DNA from: Bacteroidia bacterium
GTDB taxonomy: Bacteria > Bacteroidota > Bacteroidia > Flavobacteriales > Flavobacteriaceae
DNA length: 64,000 nt
Reading direction: 5' to 3'
NCBI GenBank assembly: GCA_030428865.1
Contig: JAUIEK010000008.1
Coordinates: forward strand, 1 to 64,000
Shown here: positions 1 through 9,562 of the stretch, in pieces
Layout: the number at the start of each line of letters is the position of its first letter
Numbering within the stretch: position 1 is the first letter of the stretch
Translations under genes and position numbers: made by a program
Notes under the pieces: model-generated
Database searches by the model: none
The model's input: the letters and a program-made list of their open reading frames with translations, nothing else
What the model was told of the DNA's origin: nothing

Positions 1-1570
1 CAGGTGTGGCAGTAGGGGTGATTAGCTTGGCGTAGTTTTTAAGTGCCGATAAAGACAGTTCACTACCGTCTAGCTTTTGTACCACAGGATTCCAAAAGTA
101 TTGACGTACATCGGTACTTGTACTATAGAACAAGTAGTTTCGAAGACGAGTAGTAGTAGCGCCTTCGCGCCAAACAAAATCTCGTCCATTTAATACTTTG
201 TTTCCTTGTGTATCATACACGCCACTAACACCCGTATCGCCTCCTGTATACCCTACTGGATGTACTACGCCTACCATCAAATACCAAGTATCTAGTATTG
301 GAAGATCACCGTACCAGAAATAGGGATTGTTATTTTCTTCTCCCCACAAGAAATTGACATTGGTTGTTCCATGGTAGGTAGTTCCTTCCATACCACCGGT
401 TCGTTTTACCCATACCGAAAAGCGATAGCCTTTACTGGCATCAATACTAAAATAACGACTATCCCAACCACCATCAGCATGGTTATCACCATTAGGAATA
501 CATTCCCATAAAAGGTCTTGATCTCCAAAAGGAGTCACTCCATTGATGATTCTATTTTCTTCTGTAGCACCATTACGGACAAAAAAGCTAGTACCTGATT
601 GACCTAAGCTCCAATCATAGCTAATCGTGTTGTTTTGCACCACGCCGCCTCCTCGAATGGCAATGGATTGTTTGGGTCTGCCCAGTCCATCATAATAGGT
701 AACCGATTCAATCTTTTGGGCGGCTGTTAAGTTGGCTGTATTTGAAACCCCTACCTGAGGTGTGAGCGTATGCACATAGTTCTCCGTTGTGGTTAACCCT
801 GCTGTTACTGGACAGCCATCGTCTGTTCCTTGTCCGTCTAACAGCGGACAGCTATCATTTGCATTGGATACATATCCTACAGGTTGATTACACTCGTTAA
901 GTACAGTAGCAGGATCGCCCAGTCCATCACCATCCTGATCACGGTACCATGTTTGAGGGAGTAAAATAAGATACGAAATTGTTCTAGCTGCGCTCCACAG
1001 TCCACTGCTGTTGTCTCTAGCTCTTAAGTAATAGGTTGTGCCACTAGTACGAGTAACTGAAGATGCACTATTGCTAGTGCTTGTACCGGTAGCTGTCTCT
1101 TGCCAATACCACGTAACACCACTAGGGGGTATTGCTCTAGTGATTACTGCACTACCACAGTTACTGCTAATAATTGGGATGCTGGGAGTCGCTGGTGGTA
1201 AAGGTACATTGACTGTTACGCTAAACGATTCAGAGATTCGACCAGATTCTAATCTTCCTCCTGAGGTATACGTGCCAAAATACCGAACAGTTCCTGGATT
1301 GGAACTCCAACGAACCGTAACAAGATTGTTGTCTTGAGAGATAATTGTACCCCCGGTAACACCCCAACTACCATCATAAAAAAAACTACCTGATACTGAA
1401 AGGATATAGGTTTTCGTTTCTCCTGCTGGAGCCGTGTTATCTCCTGAAATCCGTACACTAGGCCCTTCGCGGGTATCGCCATCGCCATCAATAATGTCTG
1501 TAAACTGCCCTAAAACCGAAGTAACTCCAAAAACACCCAATAAAACCGAAAGAATCAAATACTTTTTCAT
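1..1570 (-). CDS. DUF6443/RHS-family secreted protein, 3' part outside window
   Basis: Open frame running off the left edge; about 523 residues are visible. It starts with a signal peptide (MKKYLILSVLLGVFG...LGQ), then an Ig/PKD-like stretch (about residues 25-200, with TTYYLRARDNSSGLWS), a calcium-type aspartate repeat (WYRDQDGDGLGDP, about 205-220), then the DUF6443 signature (ESVTYYDGLGRPKQS, about 285-300) that precedes RHS/YD repeats in Bacteroidota, followed by a carbohydrate-binding-like stretch. It starts 5 bp after the stop of the RHS gene upstream, so the two are probably one operon. The family is exported and often carries a C-terminal toxin or adhesin, which would lie beyond the window. 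G+C looks higher than in most of the window. The start is fixed by the signal peptide. Function is inferred from the family only. Confidence 0.85.
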   Translation of the reverse strand, partial: MKKYLILSVLLGVFGVTSVLGQFTDIIDGDGDTREGPSVRISGDNTAPAGETKTYILSVSGSFFYDGSWGVTGGTIISQDNNLVTVRWSSNPGTVRYFGTYTSGGRLESGRISESFSVTVNVPLPPATPSIPIISSNCGSAVITRAIPPSGVTWYWQETATGTSTSNSASSVTRTSGTTYYLRARDNSSGLWSAARTISYLILLPQTWYRDQDGDGLGDPATVLNECNQPVGYVSNANDSCPLLDGQGTDDGCPVTAGLTTTENYVHTLTPQVGVSNTANLTAAQKIESVTYYDGLGRPKQSIAIRGGGVVQNNTISYDWSLGQSGTSFFVRNGATEENRIINGVTPFGDQDLLWECIPNGDNHADGGWDSRYFSIDASKGYRFSVWVKRTGGMEGTTYHGTTNVNFLWGEENNNPYFWYGDLPILDTWYLMVGVVHPVGYTGGDTGVSGVYDTQGNKVLNGRDFVWREGATTTRLRNYLFYSTSTDVRQYFWNPVVQKLDGSELSLSALKNYAKLITPTATP

Positions 1571-1575
1571 AGCGC

Positions 1576-4500
1576 TTAGTTGTTGTTTTTGTAGTTATAG
1601 GCATGTTCCGTTACGACATTGCCTTCTTGATCCTTCACCCGAACCAATCGATTGAAATCATCATATTCATAATAAACCGTAGCACCTCGAGCATCGGTGA
1701 TACTCGTCACCCCAATTAACGGATCGTAGGTGTAACTCGTGACCATTGCACTAGGTAAGGCATCTCGTAAACTTTGTAAAGCTTCTCTAAGTTCTCCTTC
1801 TTTGCCTAAATTACCGATCGTCCGATCGTTATCTGCATTGGAGGTTGCAACTACTGCATTGTACAATGCCGTAGGGATCTCATTAAAACGAACGCTTTCT
1901 AGCTTAGCTACAGGCTGGGTGTCTTGATAACCCCAGATATATACCACACGAGTGCCATCAGCTTTGCTTAATTCTAGTGGGTTGCCTTTGTTGTCATAAG
2001 AATGGTAAATTAATCGCGGTTCTAAACGGTTGTTTGCCGTTGCTGCGCCTTTGAGTGTTTGGATTTCTTTTGGTAAAACCAAGCCTTCGCCCCAATCTTT
2101 GTAATTGGTACGTTGGGTAGATTGTAATACATTATTCTTATATATCTCAGTTTGGACAACATCAAAACGATGTTGATTCTTTAATATATTTATAGCAGTT
2201 CGATCGGAATCAGACAATTCTGCTAAATTGGATACATCTGTGGGGTAATAAAAAGTGGTTTCTAACAGATCTTCTTTACTAGTGCTTACTTTTTTTCCTT
2301 TTAACTGGTAATGATTGTTGTAATCATAAAGATACTCTGTTTCAGAAGTAAGCTCATTATCGTCTGCATATACAGTTTCTTTGGTTTTCCATAGATCTAC
2401 TGAGCCTCCAGTGAAATGATAAAAACGATAATAAAAATTAATATTATTTGGGTCAAGATTCCCTCTATTTAATATTCTTGTTATATATAAAGGAAGTTTA
2501 AATGAAGTTCTGTTTTTAAAGTATCTATCTTCACTAGGCAAGGAATCTTCTATAATTAAAGAACGTGACCTTGGTGTAAAAGTAAAATTAGGTGATATTA
2601 ATCCTCCTGAACCAACTATATTCATAACATTATCAGCATACAAATATTTATTGGCAACTTCTTTCTTTAATTTAAAAGTTGTAGCATTAGCATCTGAGCT
2701 ATAAGCTTTTGTAGACAACAATCTCCCTCTTAACCATTCATTGTCAGTTGGGGGATGGTATGGGTAATTATAATAATCTCCTCCAGAATCGGGTATAAAA
2801 GTGTAAGAGAACTCTGTTTTACCAATATTATTTTCTTTCAACCCACTATACTCTGTAACGTGAGAATAGCTGACTGTGTTAGGTTGAAAAGTACTATATG
2901 GACTTGCAGGACCATGAAATTTACCTAAGAAATTCCAACAAGGGTTTAGTAGTTCTATCCCAGTATTATTAACTCCATCAAAATAAGAAGGGATTCCAAT
3001 AATATTTCCACTTGTATTGTTCGTTTCGGGAATTTTATATTCATAACTTTTGGTAACTATTCCTGTTTCATCTTCGTATTCGATTTTATTTATTCGTTTT
3101 CCAGACGCAAATAAAAGATGTTTTTCGTTTGGTAGATCATATGTTATTTTTATTTCAAAATCATACTGATTTAAAGTGTGAAGAGGAATTCCTTCTACAT
3201 TCGTGATATTTTGAGGTCTTACTGTAAACGTATAAGTATCTCCACTTCCTAAATAACAAGGAGTAAGTTCATTCCTTTGATTGATTGGAATTTGAGTAGG
3301 GCCACCAGAAGATTGACCATCCATATAGAAACTAAAAATACAATCTGGAGTTGTAGTATCATTTATATCTCTAAGATGCATGCAATTAGCTTGATAGGTG
3401 ATCTTTGCTCTAGGAAAAGAAATAGGACTATTCACCTCATAAAAACCTGTATTCGAATTGTATGTAAAATCACTTTTAGTAAGTCTAAGCTCTACTCTTT
3501 CATCTGGGTTTATATCAGTTGTAGTTATAATATTCTGGAAATAATCAGGAGGAATACCCCTGTTATGTTCATAGAAAAATCGAGTAATTCCCCCAGAAGG
3601 AAATTTAATCTCTTTAAGCATTCCTGCTTCCGAATTTTCTATATTTACTCTTCTGTCAACTTTGTAATTCGAATAATCCCAAAACAAGAGAAAAGGACCA
3701 TTATTTGCTCCATTGTAATAACCCCAAAAATCTTGAGATGTAGAGAAAATATTAGGCAAATTAGTTGTGTTGTAAGAAAATGTATAAGCAAGTTGTTTCC
3801 CAGAATTATCTTCTTCGTATATGTTTTTTAGGAATAATCTTTTATAAGCTTTTTCTTCATGTCTTAAATACCATAAAACATTTCTATGTTGTGAGTTAGT
3901 TGTATAATAATATGTAAAGTTAAATTTCTTGATAAGTTTTGACTGGTTGTCATACAAGGTTATATCTTTTAAAGTATAACCTCCATAATCTTCTCTTGGG
4001 TTAGATGATTTCGAAAATACCAAACTACCTTTGCTAAAGGTGATTCTTTGTAATTGATATTGTACGCTACTTACTCTTAAAACTCTGCTATATATATTTG
4101 TTCCTGTATTCGTTGTCGAAGGATTTTCATGGTTTCCTAAATCACTAGTATCATAAGCTTTTCTAAAGTAATTAGTTTCTTCAAGCTCATAGTGATAACT
4201 AATCATTTTACCATAAGTTGTTTCAATATCCATCAACTTCCAAGAATTATAAAATAATTCTGACCCGACTGTATTTGAATCTTCAATCACACTACCATTA
4301 AGATATACATTTCGACCATGGGTTTGCTCATACTCCCTTGCATGCCTCGATCCATCTTTTGACTTACCATAGTAGTACTTATTTCCTTTAGAGTCTTGTA
4401 GTATAAAAGAAGTTATTCCTCTAACACTAGGCAAATTACCTTCATTTAACGAGTAAGATAAAATTTTTATGTCATCATAGTTCTGTATTATTGGCTTTAA

Positions 4501-5004
4501 ATCATTATAATCAAAAATAAACTTTCCGCTATTTTGACCTGCTGTAAAAGTAAATTGGTCTGGAAAATAATCATAACTAGGATTTGCTGCTTCCTGCACA
4601 AGAACTGCTCTTCTTGTATCTTCAGATACTGGATAGTTGATAAAATTATTTTTATTTGCAAAGTATCCTCCAATTGGTGATTCATCAGCCTTGCCTCTTA
4701 CTTGTCTGGAAATAGTACCTCCATAGATTAAAGACCAACCCAAACCTGTTCTAGAAGCCATTTCAGATACTTGAATACCTCTCGCATGATAACTTAGGTT
4801 AATAGGAATTGTTATTCCTTTTTCTTCAATTGTGTATATGGGAATTGAAATAGTAGGTAAACCTGTATAGTAACTAACAGGAACTTCAGTAAACTTAGCC
4901 AAAGATGTAGCTTCTGGCGAAGGTGGTACTATATTAGGAAACTCCTGACCTTTTAAAACAAGGCAAAACAACACTGCCCATAGCAGTAACAACAGCTTTT
5001 TCAT
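1576..5004 (-). CDS. RHS/YD-repeat-containing secreted protein
   Basis: The protein has 1142 residues with an N-terminal signal peptide (MKKLLLLLWAVLFCLVLKGQ). The N-terminal region has the usual start of Bacteroidota RHS proteins (YYTGLPTISIPIY, INLSYHARGIQV, GLGWSL). A long variable middle rich in Tyr, Asn and Ser follows. The C-terminus has YD/RHS repeats (YTYDPLIGVTSITDARG, YEYDDFNRLVRVKDQEGN). It stops without a recognisable RHS-associated core or toxin tip. The DUF6443 gene follows 5 bp downstream, a pairing typical of flavobacteria. The last ~170 codons look clearly richer in G+C than the variable middle, which suggests a mosaic history. It is likely a surface or secreted repeat protein; a precise role cannot be assigned. 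Confidence 0.85.
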   Translation of the reverse strand: MKKLLLLLWAVLFCLVLKGQEFPNIVPPSPEATSLAKFTEVPVSYYTGLPTISIPIYTIEEKGITIPINLSYHARGIQVSEMASRTGLGWSLIYGGTISRQVRGKADESPIGGYFANKNNFINYPVSEDTRRAVLVQEAANPSYDYFPDQFTFTAGQNSGKFIFDYNDLKPIIQNYDDIKILSYSLNEGNLPSVRGITSFILQDSKGNKYYYGKSKDGSRHAREYEQTHGRNVYLNGSVIEDSNTVGSELFYNSWKLMDIETTYGKMISYHYELEETNYFRKAYDTSDLGNHENPSTTNTGTNIYSRVLRVSSVQYQLQRITFSKGSLVFSKSSNPREDYGGYTLKDITLYDNQSKLIKKFNFTYYYTTNSQHRNVLWYLRHEEKAYKRLFLKNIYEEDNSGKQLAYTFSYNTTNLPNIFSTSQDFWGYYNGANNGPFLLFWDYSNYKVDRRVNIENSEAGMLKEIKFPSGGITRFFYEHNRGIPPDYFQNIITTTDINPDERVELRLTKSDFTYNSNTGFYEVNSPISFPRAKITYQANCMHLRDINDTTTPDCIFSFYMDGQSSGGPTQIPINQRNELTPCYLGSGDTYTFTVRPQNITNVEGIPLHTLNQYDFEIKITYDLPNEKHLLFASGKRINKIEYEDETGIVTKSYEYKIPETNNTSGNIIGIPSYFDGVNNTGIELLNPCWNFLGKFHGPASPYSTFQPNTVSYSHVTEYSGLKENNIGKTEFSYTFIPDSGGDYYNYPYHPPTDNEWLRGRLLSTKAYSSDANATTFKLKKEVANKYLYADNVMNIVGSGGLISPNFTFTPRSRSLIIEDSLPSEDRYFKNRTSFKLPLYITRILNRGNLDPNNINFYYRFYHFTGGSVDLWKTKETVYADDNELTSETEYLYDYNNHYQLKGKKVSTSKEDLLETTFYYPTDVSNLAELSDSDRTAINILKNQHRFDVVQTEIYKNNVLQSTQRTNYKDWGEGLVLPKEIQTLKGAATANNRLEPRLIYHSYDNKGNPLELSKADGTRVVYIWGYQDTQPVAKLESVRFNEIPTALYNAVVATSNADNDRTIGNLGKEGELREALQSLRDALPSAMVTSYTYDPLIGVTSITDARGATVYYEYDDFNRLVRVKDQEGNVVTEHAYNYKNNN

Positions 5005-5067
5005 AGAGATGTAAATTTTAAGATTGGGGGATTACTAGCAATTTTTTATCAATTGATTTTCAGTGGG

Positions 5068-5097
5068 CAAATTTAAAAGTTCTTATAAAATAGGAAA
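5068..5097 (-). promoter_or_regulatory. Possible promoter of the RHS operon
   Basis: On the minus strand TAAATTTG (5068-5075) matches the Bacteroidota -7 consensus TAnnTTTG. A TTTC sits 18 bases upstream as a poor -33 box. It lies about 65 bp before the RHS start codon. Pattern match only. Confidence 0.35.
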
Positions 5098-5121
5098 GTA
5101 AATTTTCAACTTTTTTAAGAG

Positions 5122-5742
5122 TTAATTTCCTTTGTTTTTGCCACTACTTGCCAATACAGTAATGGCATTACTTCCTTCCATAAAAATCAAATCTAGAATT
5201 GAAAGATTCGCTATAAAACCAAACTTATCATTAAAAACTTGTGAATATGGCTGAAAATTAATGTTTGTTTGTGCTTTGATGTCTCCTAAAAACCGATAAT
5301 CTTTTTCAATAACGTCGGAATAGGAAGTTGTTGTATTAAACTCAGTGTTAAGTTCTAAAAGATATTTGATAAACAAAAAACTATCTATATTTAAATCAAT
5401 CAAAAATTTATAATCTTTTGAGAAAAACTGATGCAAATCGGCTTCTAAAAACTCAAAAAAAGGAGATGAATTGTAGGCTGATCGTAAACTTTTTAAATGC
5501 TGTTGTTGCCAAGAAACGCTATTGTCAACTAATGTATCTTTTGTCTTTTTTCTTGTTGTATTATTTTGATGACCAATAGGGACGGTTAGCAGTTGTTTGC
5601 CATTAGCTCCGTATATATAACATCTATTTCGATAGGATCGCTTTTGATAATTGTCTTCAACTTCAAAGGAAATCTCATCTAGATCCCAAAGTATACTAAA
5701 CTGAGAAATAGGAGAGAAGTATGTGGGCAAAAAAAGAGCCAT
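5122..5742 (-). CDS. WbqC family protein
   Basis: The 206-residue protein opens with LPTYFSPISQF, the WbqC-family N-terminal pattern (LPxYFPPxxxY type), and continues with a basic stretch and TVPIGHQ typical of the family. WbqC-like proteins occur in surface polysaccharide loci and in Bacteroidota housekeeping clusters; the reaction is not firmly established. The ATG directly abuts the lepB stop codon, so it is probably translated from the lepB transcript as the last gene of the parA-parB-DUF5683-dapB-lepB cluster. The 3' flank carries no convincing terminator. Family call is good, function uncertain. Confidence 0.85.
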   Translation of the reverse strand: MALFLPTYFSPISQFSILWDLDEISFEVEDNYQKRSYRNRCYIYGANGKQLLTVPIGHQNNTTRKKTKDTLVDNSVSWQQQHLKSLRSAYNSSPFFEFLEADLHQFFSKDYKFLIDLNIDSFLFIKYLLELNTEFNTTTSYSDVIEKDYRFLGDIKAQTNINFQPYSQVFNDKFGFIANLSILDLIFMEGSNAITVLASSGKNKGN

Positions 5743-7317
5743 TTATTTTTTTACAAACTTCTTTTTTAAGAAAAAACTATACAAAAGGTACAAACCTAAT
5801 GCTATTAGAAAATAAGTAAGATATGAAACAGGTTCTCCATCTCCTCCAACAGTAGTAAACATTCTATCCCAGCGTAATGATTTTGTGTTTTTATCAATAC
5901 TCAGCCAAATAAAAACAGGTTTTCCTACTACATGATCAAAAGGAACGTATCCCCAAGCTCTGGCATCTAAAGAGTTTTGACGATTGTCTCCCATCATCCA
6001 GTAGTAATCTTGCTTAAAAGTATACGAATCTGCTTTTTCTCCATTGATAAAATAGTTGTTGCCAATAATATCTAATTGATTGTTTTCGTATTCAGAAATG
6101 ATACGTTTATAAAAAGGCATGGAGTTTTCATCTAACTTTACTGTTTCTCCTTTTTTAGGAATGTAAATAGGTCCAAAGTGATCGATATTCCATCCTAAGC
6201 CAGGAATATGAGGAAAAACGCCTCCATCAACTCCTTTTGAAGAAAGCCTTTTAGTAACCGATTTTACTTTAGAATGCGTATTTAATTTTTCGGCTTCTTT
6301 ATCTGTTAGTGTAAAAATATATTTACCATCTCGTGTCGTTCCGCCTTCTCTAACCCCAAAGTTTTTCATTAGGTTATCAATATCCAACCGTTGTCCTCCT
6401 GTGTCAACTATAAAATTATACTGTGGTTTTGCTCTATCTGGTAACACAGTTTGTTTTCCGTTGATAAAAACATAGCCATTTCTAATTTCTAGAGAATCTC
6501 CAGGAATTCCCACACAACGTTTTACTAAATTGGTTTTTTTATCAATAGGTTTGTAATAATTTCTATCAGGATGAAAATCATTCATGTCTAGTAGCGTGTC
6601 TGCAGGCTGATTAAAAACAACAATTTCATTCCGTTTAATTTTTTGAAAACCAGGTATTCTTAGATAAGGAAGTTGAAGCTTATTTTTTATAGAGGTTTCT
6701 TTTTTCGTCCTATCATCATCAAATAAGTATGATTTTTTGTTGATAATAGGAATAGTATCATGAATCATTGGGGCAGCAACTGTGGTCATAGGAACACGAG
6801 CTCCGTAATGAAACTTACTTACAAACAAGTAATCACCTACCAAAAGTGTTTTTTCTAAAGAAGAAGACGGAATCGTATAGGGTTGCATTACATAGGTGTG
6901 AACTAAAGTGGCAGCAATTATCGCAAAGGTGATTGATCCTAACCAATCTTCTACTTTTGTTAATGGTTTTAATTCGCGATCGCCTCTGTAAGGTGTTTCC
7001 GTTGCATAATTAATGTAATACAGGTAAAGACCAAGAGTTAGAACAACTAAAAAAGTATCTTTTTTTGATGTAAAACCAAAACTTCTTGCAGTCTCTATCC
7101 AAATAATCGGAAACATAAATTGATTGATGATTGGAAAAAACAGCAACAAAACCCACCATTTAGGTCTTTTAATAATCTTCATTAATATAACAGCGTTATA
7201 TATAGGGATTGCTGCTTCCCAAGCTTTTCTACTAGCTCTCACATAAAGTTTCCATGTTCCTGCAAAGTGAATAAATTGGATAAATAAAAAGAAAAAGAAC
7301 CATTCAAGTAAGCTCAT
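5743..7317 (-). CDS. lepB: Signal peptidase I
   Basis: Membrane serine protease that removes Sec signal peptides on the outer face of the inner membrane. The Ser/Lys dyad is visible: Ser153 in IPSSSLEKTLLVGD and Lys266 in LVKRCVGIPGDSLEIRNG. The conserved late box GDNRQNSLDARAWGYVP lies at about residues 440-456. At 524 residues it is much longer than proteobacterial LepB. The excess is a ~120-residue N-terminal part with several hydrophobic segments, a long insert between the Ser and Lys boxes, and a C-terminal membrane helix, as is usual in Bacteroidota. In the Ser box Leu154 takes the place of the usual Met. It is followed without a gap by wbqC and preceded by dapB at 51 bp. Confidence 0.95.
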   Translation of the reverse strand: MSLLEWFFFFLFIQFIHFAGTWKLYVRASRKAWEAAIPIYNAVILMKIIKRPKWWVLLLFFPIINQFMFPIIWIETARSFGFTSKKDTFLVVLTLGLYLYYINYATETPYRGDRELKPLTKVEDWLGSITFAIIAATLVHTYVMQPYTIPSSSLEKTLLVGDYLFVSKFHYGARVPMTTVAAPMIHDTIPIINKKSYLFDDDRTKKETSIKNKLQLPYLRIPGFQKIKRNEIVVFNQPADTLLDMNDFHPDRNYYKPIDKKTNLVKRCVGIPGDSLEIRNGYVFINGKQTVLPDRAKPQYNFIVDTGGQRLDIDNLMKNFGVREGGTTRDGKYIFTLTDKEAEKLNTHSKVKSVTKRLSSKGVDGGVFPHIPGLGWNIDHFGPIYIPKKGETVKLDENSMPFYKRIISEYENNQLDIIGNNYFINGEKADSYTFKQDYYWMMGDNRQNSLDARAWGYVPFDHVVGKPVFIWLSIDKNTKSLRWDRMFTTVGGDGEPVSYLTYFLIALGLYLLYSFFLKKKFVKK

Positions 7318-7368
7318 AATATTTTTGTTTCTTAACTAGTTATAATTTTAATAGAAATGTTACAGCCT

Positions 7369-8076
7369 TTAACCAATACTTAACACATCTTTCATTGTAT
7401 AAATTCCTTTTTTGTTAACCAGCCATTCGGCTGCTACTACGGCTCCTAAAGCAAATCCTTTTCTATTATGAGCTGTGTGCTTAATTTCTATTGTATCTTC
7501 TGATGATGTATAGAAAACACTGTGTGTGCCAGGTACATCGGGGATTCTCTTAGCAGTAATTGGGATTATTTCATCAGATTTCTCATAGCCTTCATCTAAT
7601 TTCCAGTATTTCTTTTGAGAGTTTTCTATAATCCCGTCAGCTAATGTTATTGCTGTTCCGCTAGGAGCATCTAATTTTTTTGTATGATGAATTTCTTCAA
7701 TACTTACATTATAAGAATTAACAGATTGCATCAACTTTGCTAAGTTTTTATTCAATTCAAAAAAAAGATTTACCCCTAAACTAAAATTAGAAGCATAAAT
7801 AAAACCTCCATTTTGTTGTTTGCATAAAGCAACTGCATCATCGTATTTATCTAACCAACCTGTTGTTCCAGAGATTACAGGAACGTTATTTTTAAAACAG
7901 TTTGTTATGTTTTGATAAGCGGCATCAGGAATGCTAAAATCAATTGCAACATCTGCAGCAGTGATATCATATGAGTTTTCTCCAGAAGTTTTTATCACGA
8001 TATCATGGCCTCTTTCTAGAGCTATTTTTTCAATCTCTTTTCCCATTCTGCCGTAACCAAGTAATGCAATTTTCAT
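7369..8076 (-). CDS. dapB: 4-hydroxy-tetrahydrodipicolinate reductase
   Basis: Reduces the DapA product in the diaminopimelate/lysine pathway with NAD(P)H, in the cytoplasm. The N-terminal Rossmann motif is ALLGYGRMGKEI (residues 4-15); the nucleotide-loop SGTTGW is at about 69-74. The active-site stretch EEIHHTKKLDAPSGTA holds His130/His131 and Lys134 with the substrate-binding DAPSGTA. Length 235 is slightly short compared with ~270 in enterobacteria but normal for Bacteroidota. Only 3 bp separate it from the DUF5683 gene upstream, so it belongs to the parA/parB transcription unit. It supplies precursor for peptidoglycan, in line with the envelope theme of lepB next door. Confidence 0.96.
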   Translation of the reverse strand: MKIALLGYGRMGKEIEKIALERGHDIVIKTSGENSYDITAADVAIDFSIPDAAYQNITNCFKNNVPVISGTTGWLDKYDDAVALCKQQNGGFIYASNFSLGVNLFFELNKNLAKLMQSVNSYNVSIEEIHHTKKLDAPSGTAITLADGIIENSQKKYWKLDEGYEKSDEIIPITAKRIPDVPGTHSVFYTSSEDTIEIKHTAHNRKGFALGAVVAAEWLVNKKGIYTMKDVLSIG

Positions 8077-8079
8077 GAG

Positions 8080-8673
8080 TTAAAAAGTATAGGATATTTT
8101 AAAGCCTACAGATGGCGAGTCAAATCGCATCCCATTTCGAATAACAGTAGGTTTAAATGTTAAATTATTATTAGTGTTAAACTGAATTAAATGTGCATTT
8201 ACACTTGCTTCAACAACTTGTAAAACATATAAAAGAACGGTTGTTAACAATGATAAATCTCGATTATTTCTTAAAACTCTTTGTGCATTTACGAGTCCAT
8301 TTCTAGAAATCAAAACAGTTCCATCATCTAAGGTAAACTCATCTTGAAGTCCCGCTTCTCGTTGCTTAAAAGCAGTTCTGTAACGAATATATTCTTTATT
8401 GTTATCTAGGTAAAAATATATGCTTGTGCCGAGCGCACCCCAAACGATTGGAGCTTTCCAGTATTTTTTATTGTAAATCTGTCCTCCGCCAGGAAATACT
8501 GCAGAGTAGAATGCTGCTTTAGAGGGAGAAAGCGGATTATAATCTTGTTGCAATGCTTTATTAAGCCTTCTTTTTTCTTTTTTAGAAAGTGTTGTAATAC
8601 TATCTTTTTGAGCGGTTACTTGAAAAGAAAAAAAGAATAGCAATAAAAAGAAAATACAACCTAACCTCAGCAC
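8080..8673 (-). CDS. DUF5683 domain-containing exported protein
   Basis: The 197-residue protein has a clear signal peptide (CIFFLLLFFFSFQVTAQ). The body matches DUF5683 by eye: PGGGQIYNKKYWKAPIVWG, then YRTAFKQR, with two short hydrophobic segments (about residues 70-90 and 140-155) and a C-terminal SVGFKISYTF strand. The role of the family is unknown. In flavobacteria the gene usually sits between parB and dapB, as here: 1 bp after parB and 3 bp before dapB, which implies co-translation. Its tail looks like a membrane-inserted strand, so an envelope location is likely. Confidence 0.82.
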   Translation of the reverse strand: MLRLGCIFFLLLFFFSFQVTAQKDSITTLSKKEKRRLNKALQQDYNPLSPSKAAFYSAVFPGGGQIYNKKYWKAPIVWGALGTSIYFYLDNNKEYIRYRTAFKQREAGLQDEFTLDDGTVLISRNGLVNAQRVLRNNRDLSLLTTVLLYVLQVVEASVNAHLIQFNTNNNLTFKPTVIRNGMRFDSPSVGFKISYTF

Positions 8674-8674
8674 C

Positions 8675-9562
8675 TTATTTAAGTAGTTTTTGAATCCTTT
8701 CTAAATCTTCTTTTGAATGAAAAGGAATCGATATTTTACCTTTTCCCTTAGTACTTACAGTAATATCTACTTTACTGCCAAAAAAGCTGGAAAAATTTTT
8801 GATATGATCTTTAACAAACTTAGGAACAGACTTTTTCTTTGGTTTTACCAGAAGACCTTCTTTCAGTTTTTTTACGAGTGTTTCTGTTTGCCTTACAGAT
8901 AGTTTATCTCGTAAAATTTTTTCATACATAGTAAGTTGATCTTCTGTACTGTCTATATTAATAAGAGCTCTTCCATGTCCCATAGAAATGAATCCGTCTC
9001 TCATTCCTGTTTGAATAATAGGATCCAATTTAAGAAGTCGTAAGTAATTGGTTACTGTAGATCGTTTTTTACCTACACGAGCACTTAATTCTTCTTGCGT
9101 TAGTTGAATTTCTTCAATTAAACGTTGGTATGACAAAGCAACCTCTATTGGGTCTAAGTTTTTTCGTTGAATATTTTCAACCAAGGCCATTTCTAGCATT
9201 TCTTGGTCGTTGGCAATTCTGATGTAAGCTGGAATTGTTTGCGCGCCAATTAGTTTAGAAGCTCTGAACCTACGCTCACCAGATACTAACTGAAATTTAT
9301 TCCCTGATAATTTTCTAACGGTAATAGGTTGAATCACACCAAGTTCTCTGATGGAACTAGCTAGTTCTCTTAAGGCTTCCTCATCAAAATACGTTCGTGG
9401 TTGAAAGGGATTTACTTCTATTGCATCAAGTTCAATTTCAATAATACTTCCAACAACTTTTTCTGCATTTTTATCACTTACAGAGTTAATGTCTTGACCA
9501 TCATCTTTAAGTAATGCAGAAAGACCTCTTCCTAAAGCTTGTTTTCTAGTGGCTTTTGCCAT
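8675..9562 (-). CDS. parB: Chromosome partitioning protein ParB
   Basis: ParB/Spo0J CTPase and parS-binding protein of chromosome segregation. The N-terminal linker with GRGLSALL (residues 11-18) interacts with ParA. The ParB/Srx domain has NPFQPR (51-56), the CTP-binding GERRFRA (95-101) and ENIQRKNLDPIE (129-140). An HTH region follows (LSARVGKKRSTVTNYLRLL, about 158-176) and a C-terminal dimerisation part. 295 residues is normal. Its start overlaps the parA end by 17 bp, which means translational coupling. No parS site was recognised in the window. Confidence 0.96.
   Translation of the reverse strand: MAKATRKQALGRGLSALLKDDGQDINSVSDKNAEKVVGSIIEIELDAIEVNPFQPRTYFDEEALRELASSIRELGVIQPITVRKLSGNKFQLVSGERRFRASKLIGAQTIPAYIRIANDQEMLEMALVENIQRKNLDPIEVALSYQRLIEEIQLTQEELSARVGKKRSTVTNYLRLLKLDPIIQTGMRDGFISMGHGRALINIDSTEDQLTMYEKILRDKLSVRQTETLVKKLKEGLLVKPKKKSVPKFVKDHIKNFSSFFGSKVDITVSTKGKGKISIPFHSKEDLERIQKLLK

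Noticed and set aside
3277-3831. 184-codon plus-strand frame opposite the RHS gene
   Set aside because: It is antisense to a well-supported signal-peptide protein and has no recognisable domain or start signal.
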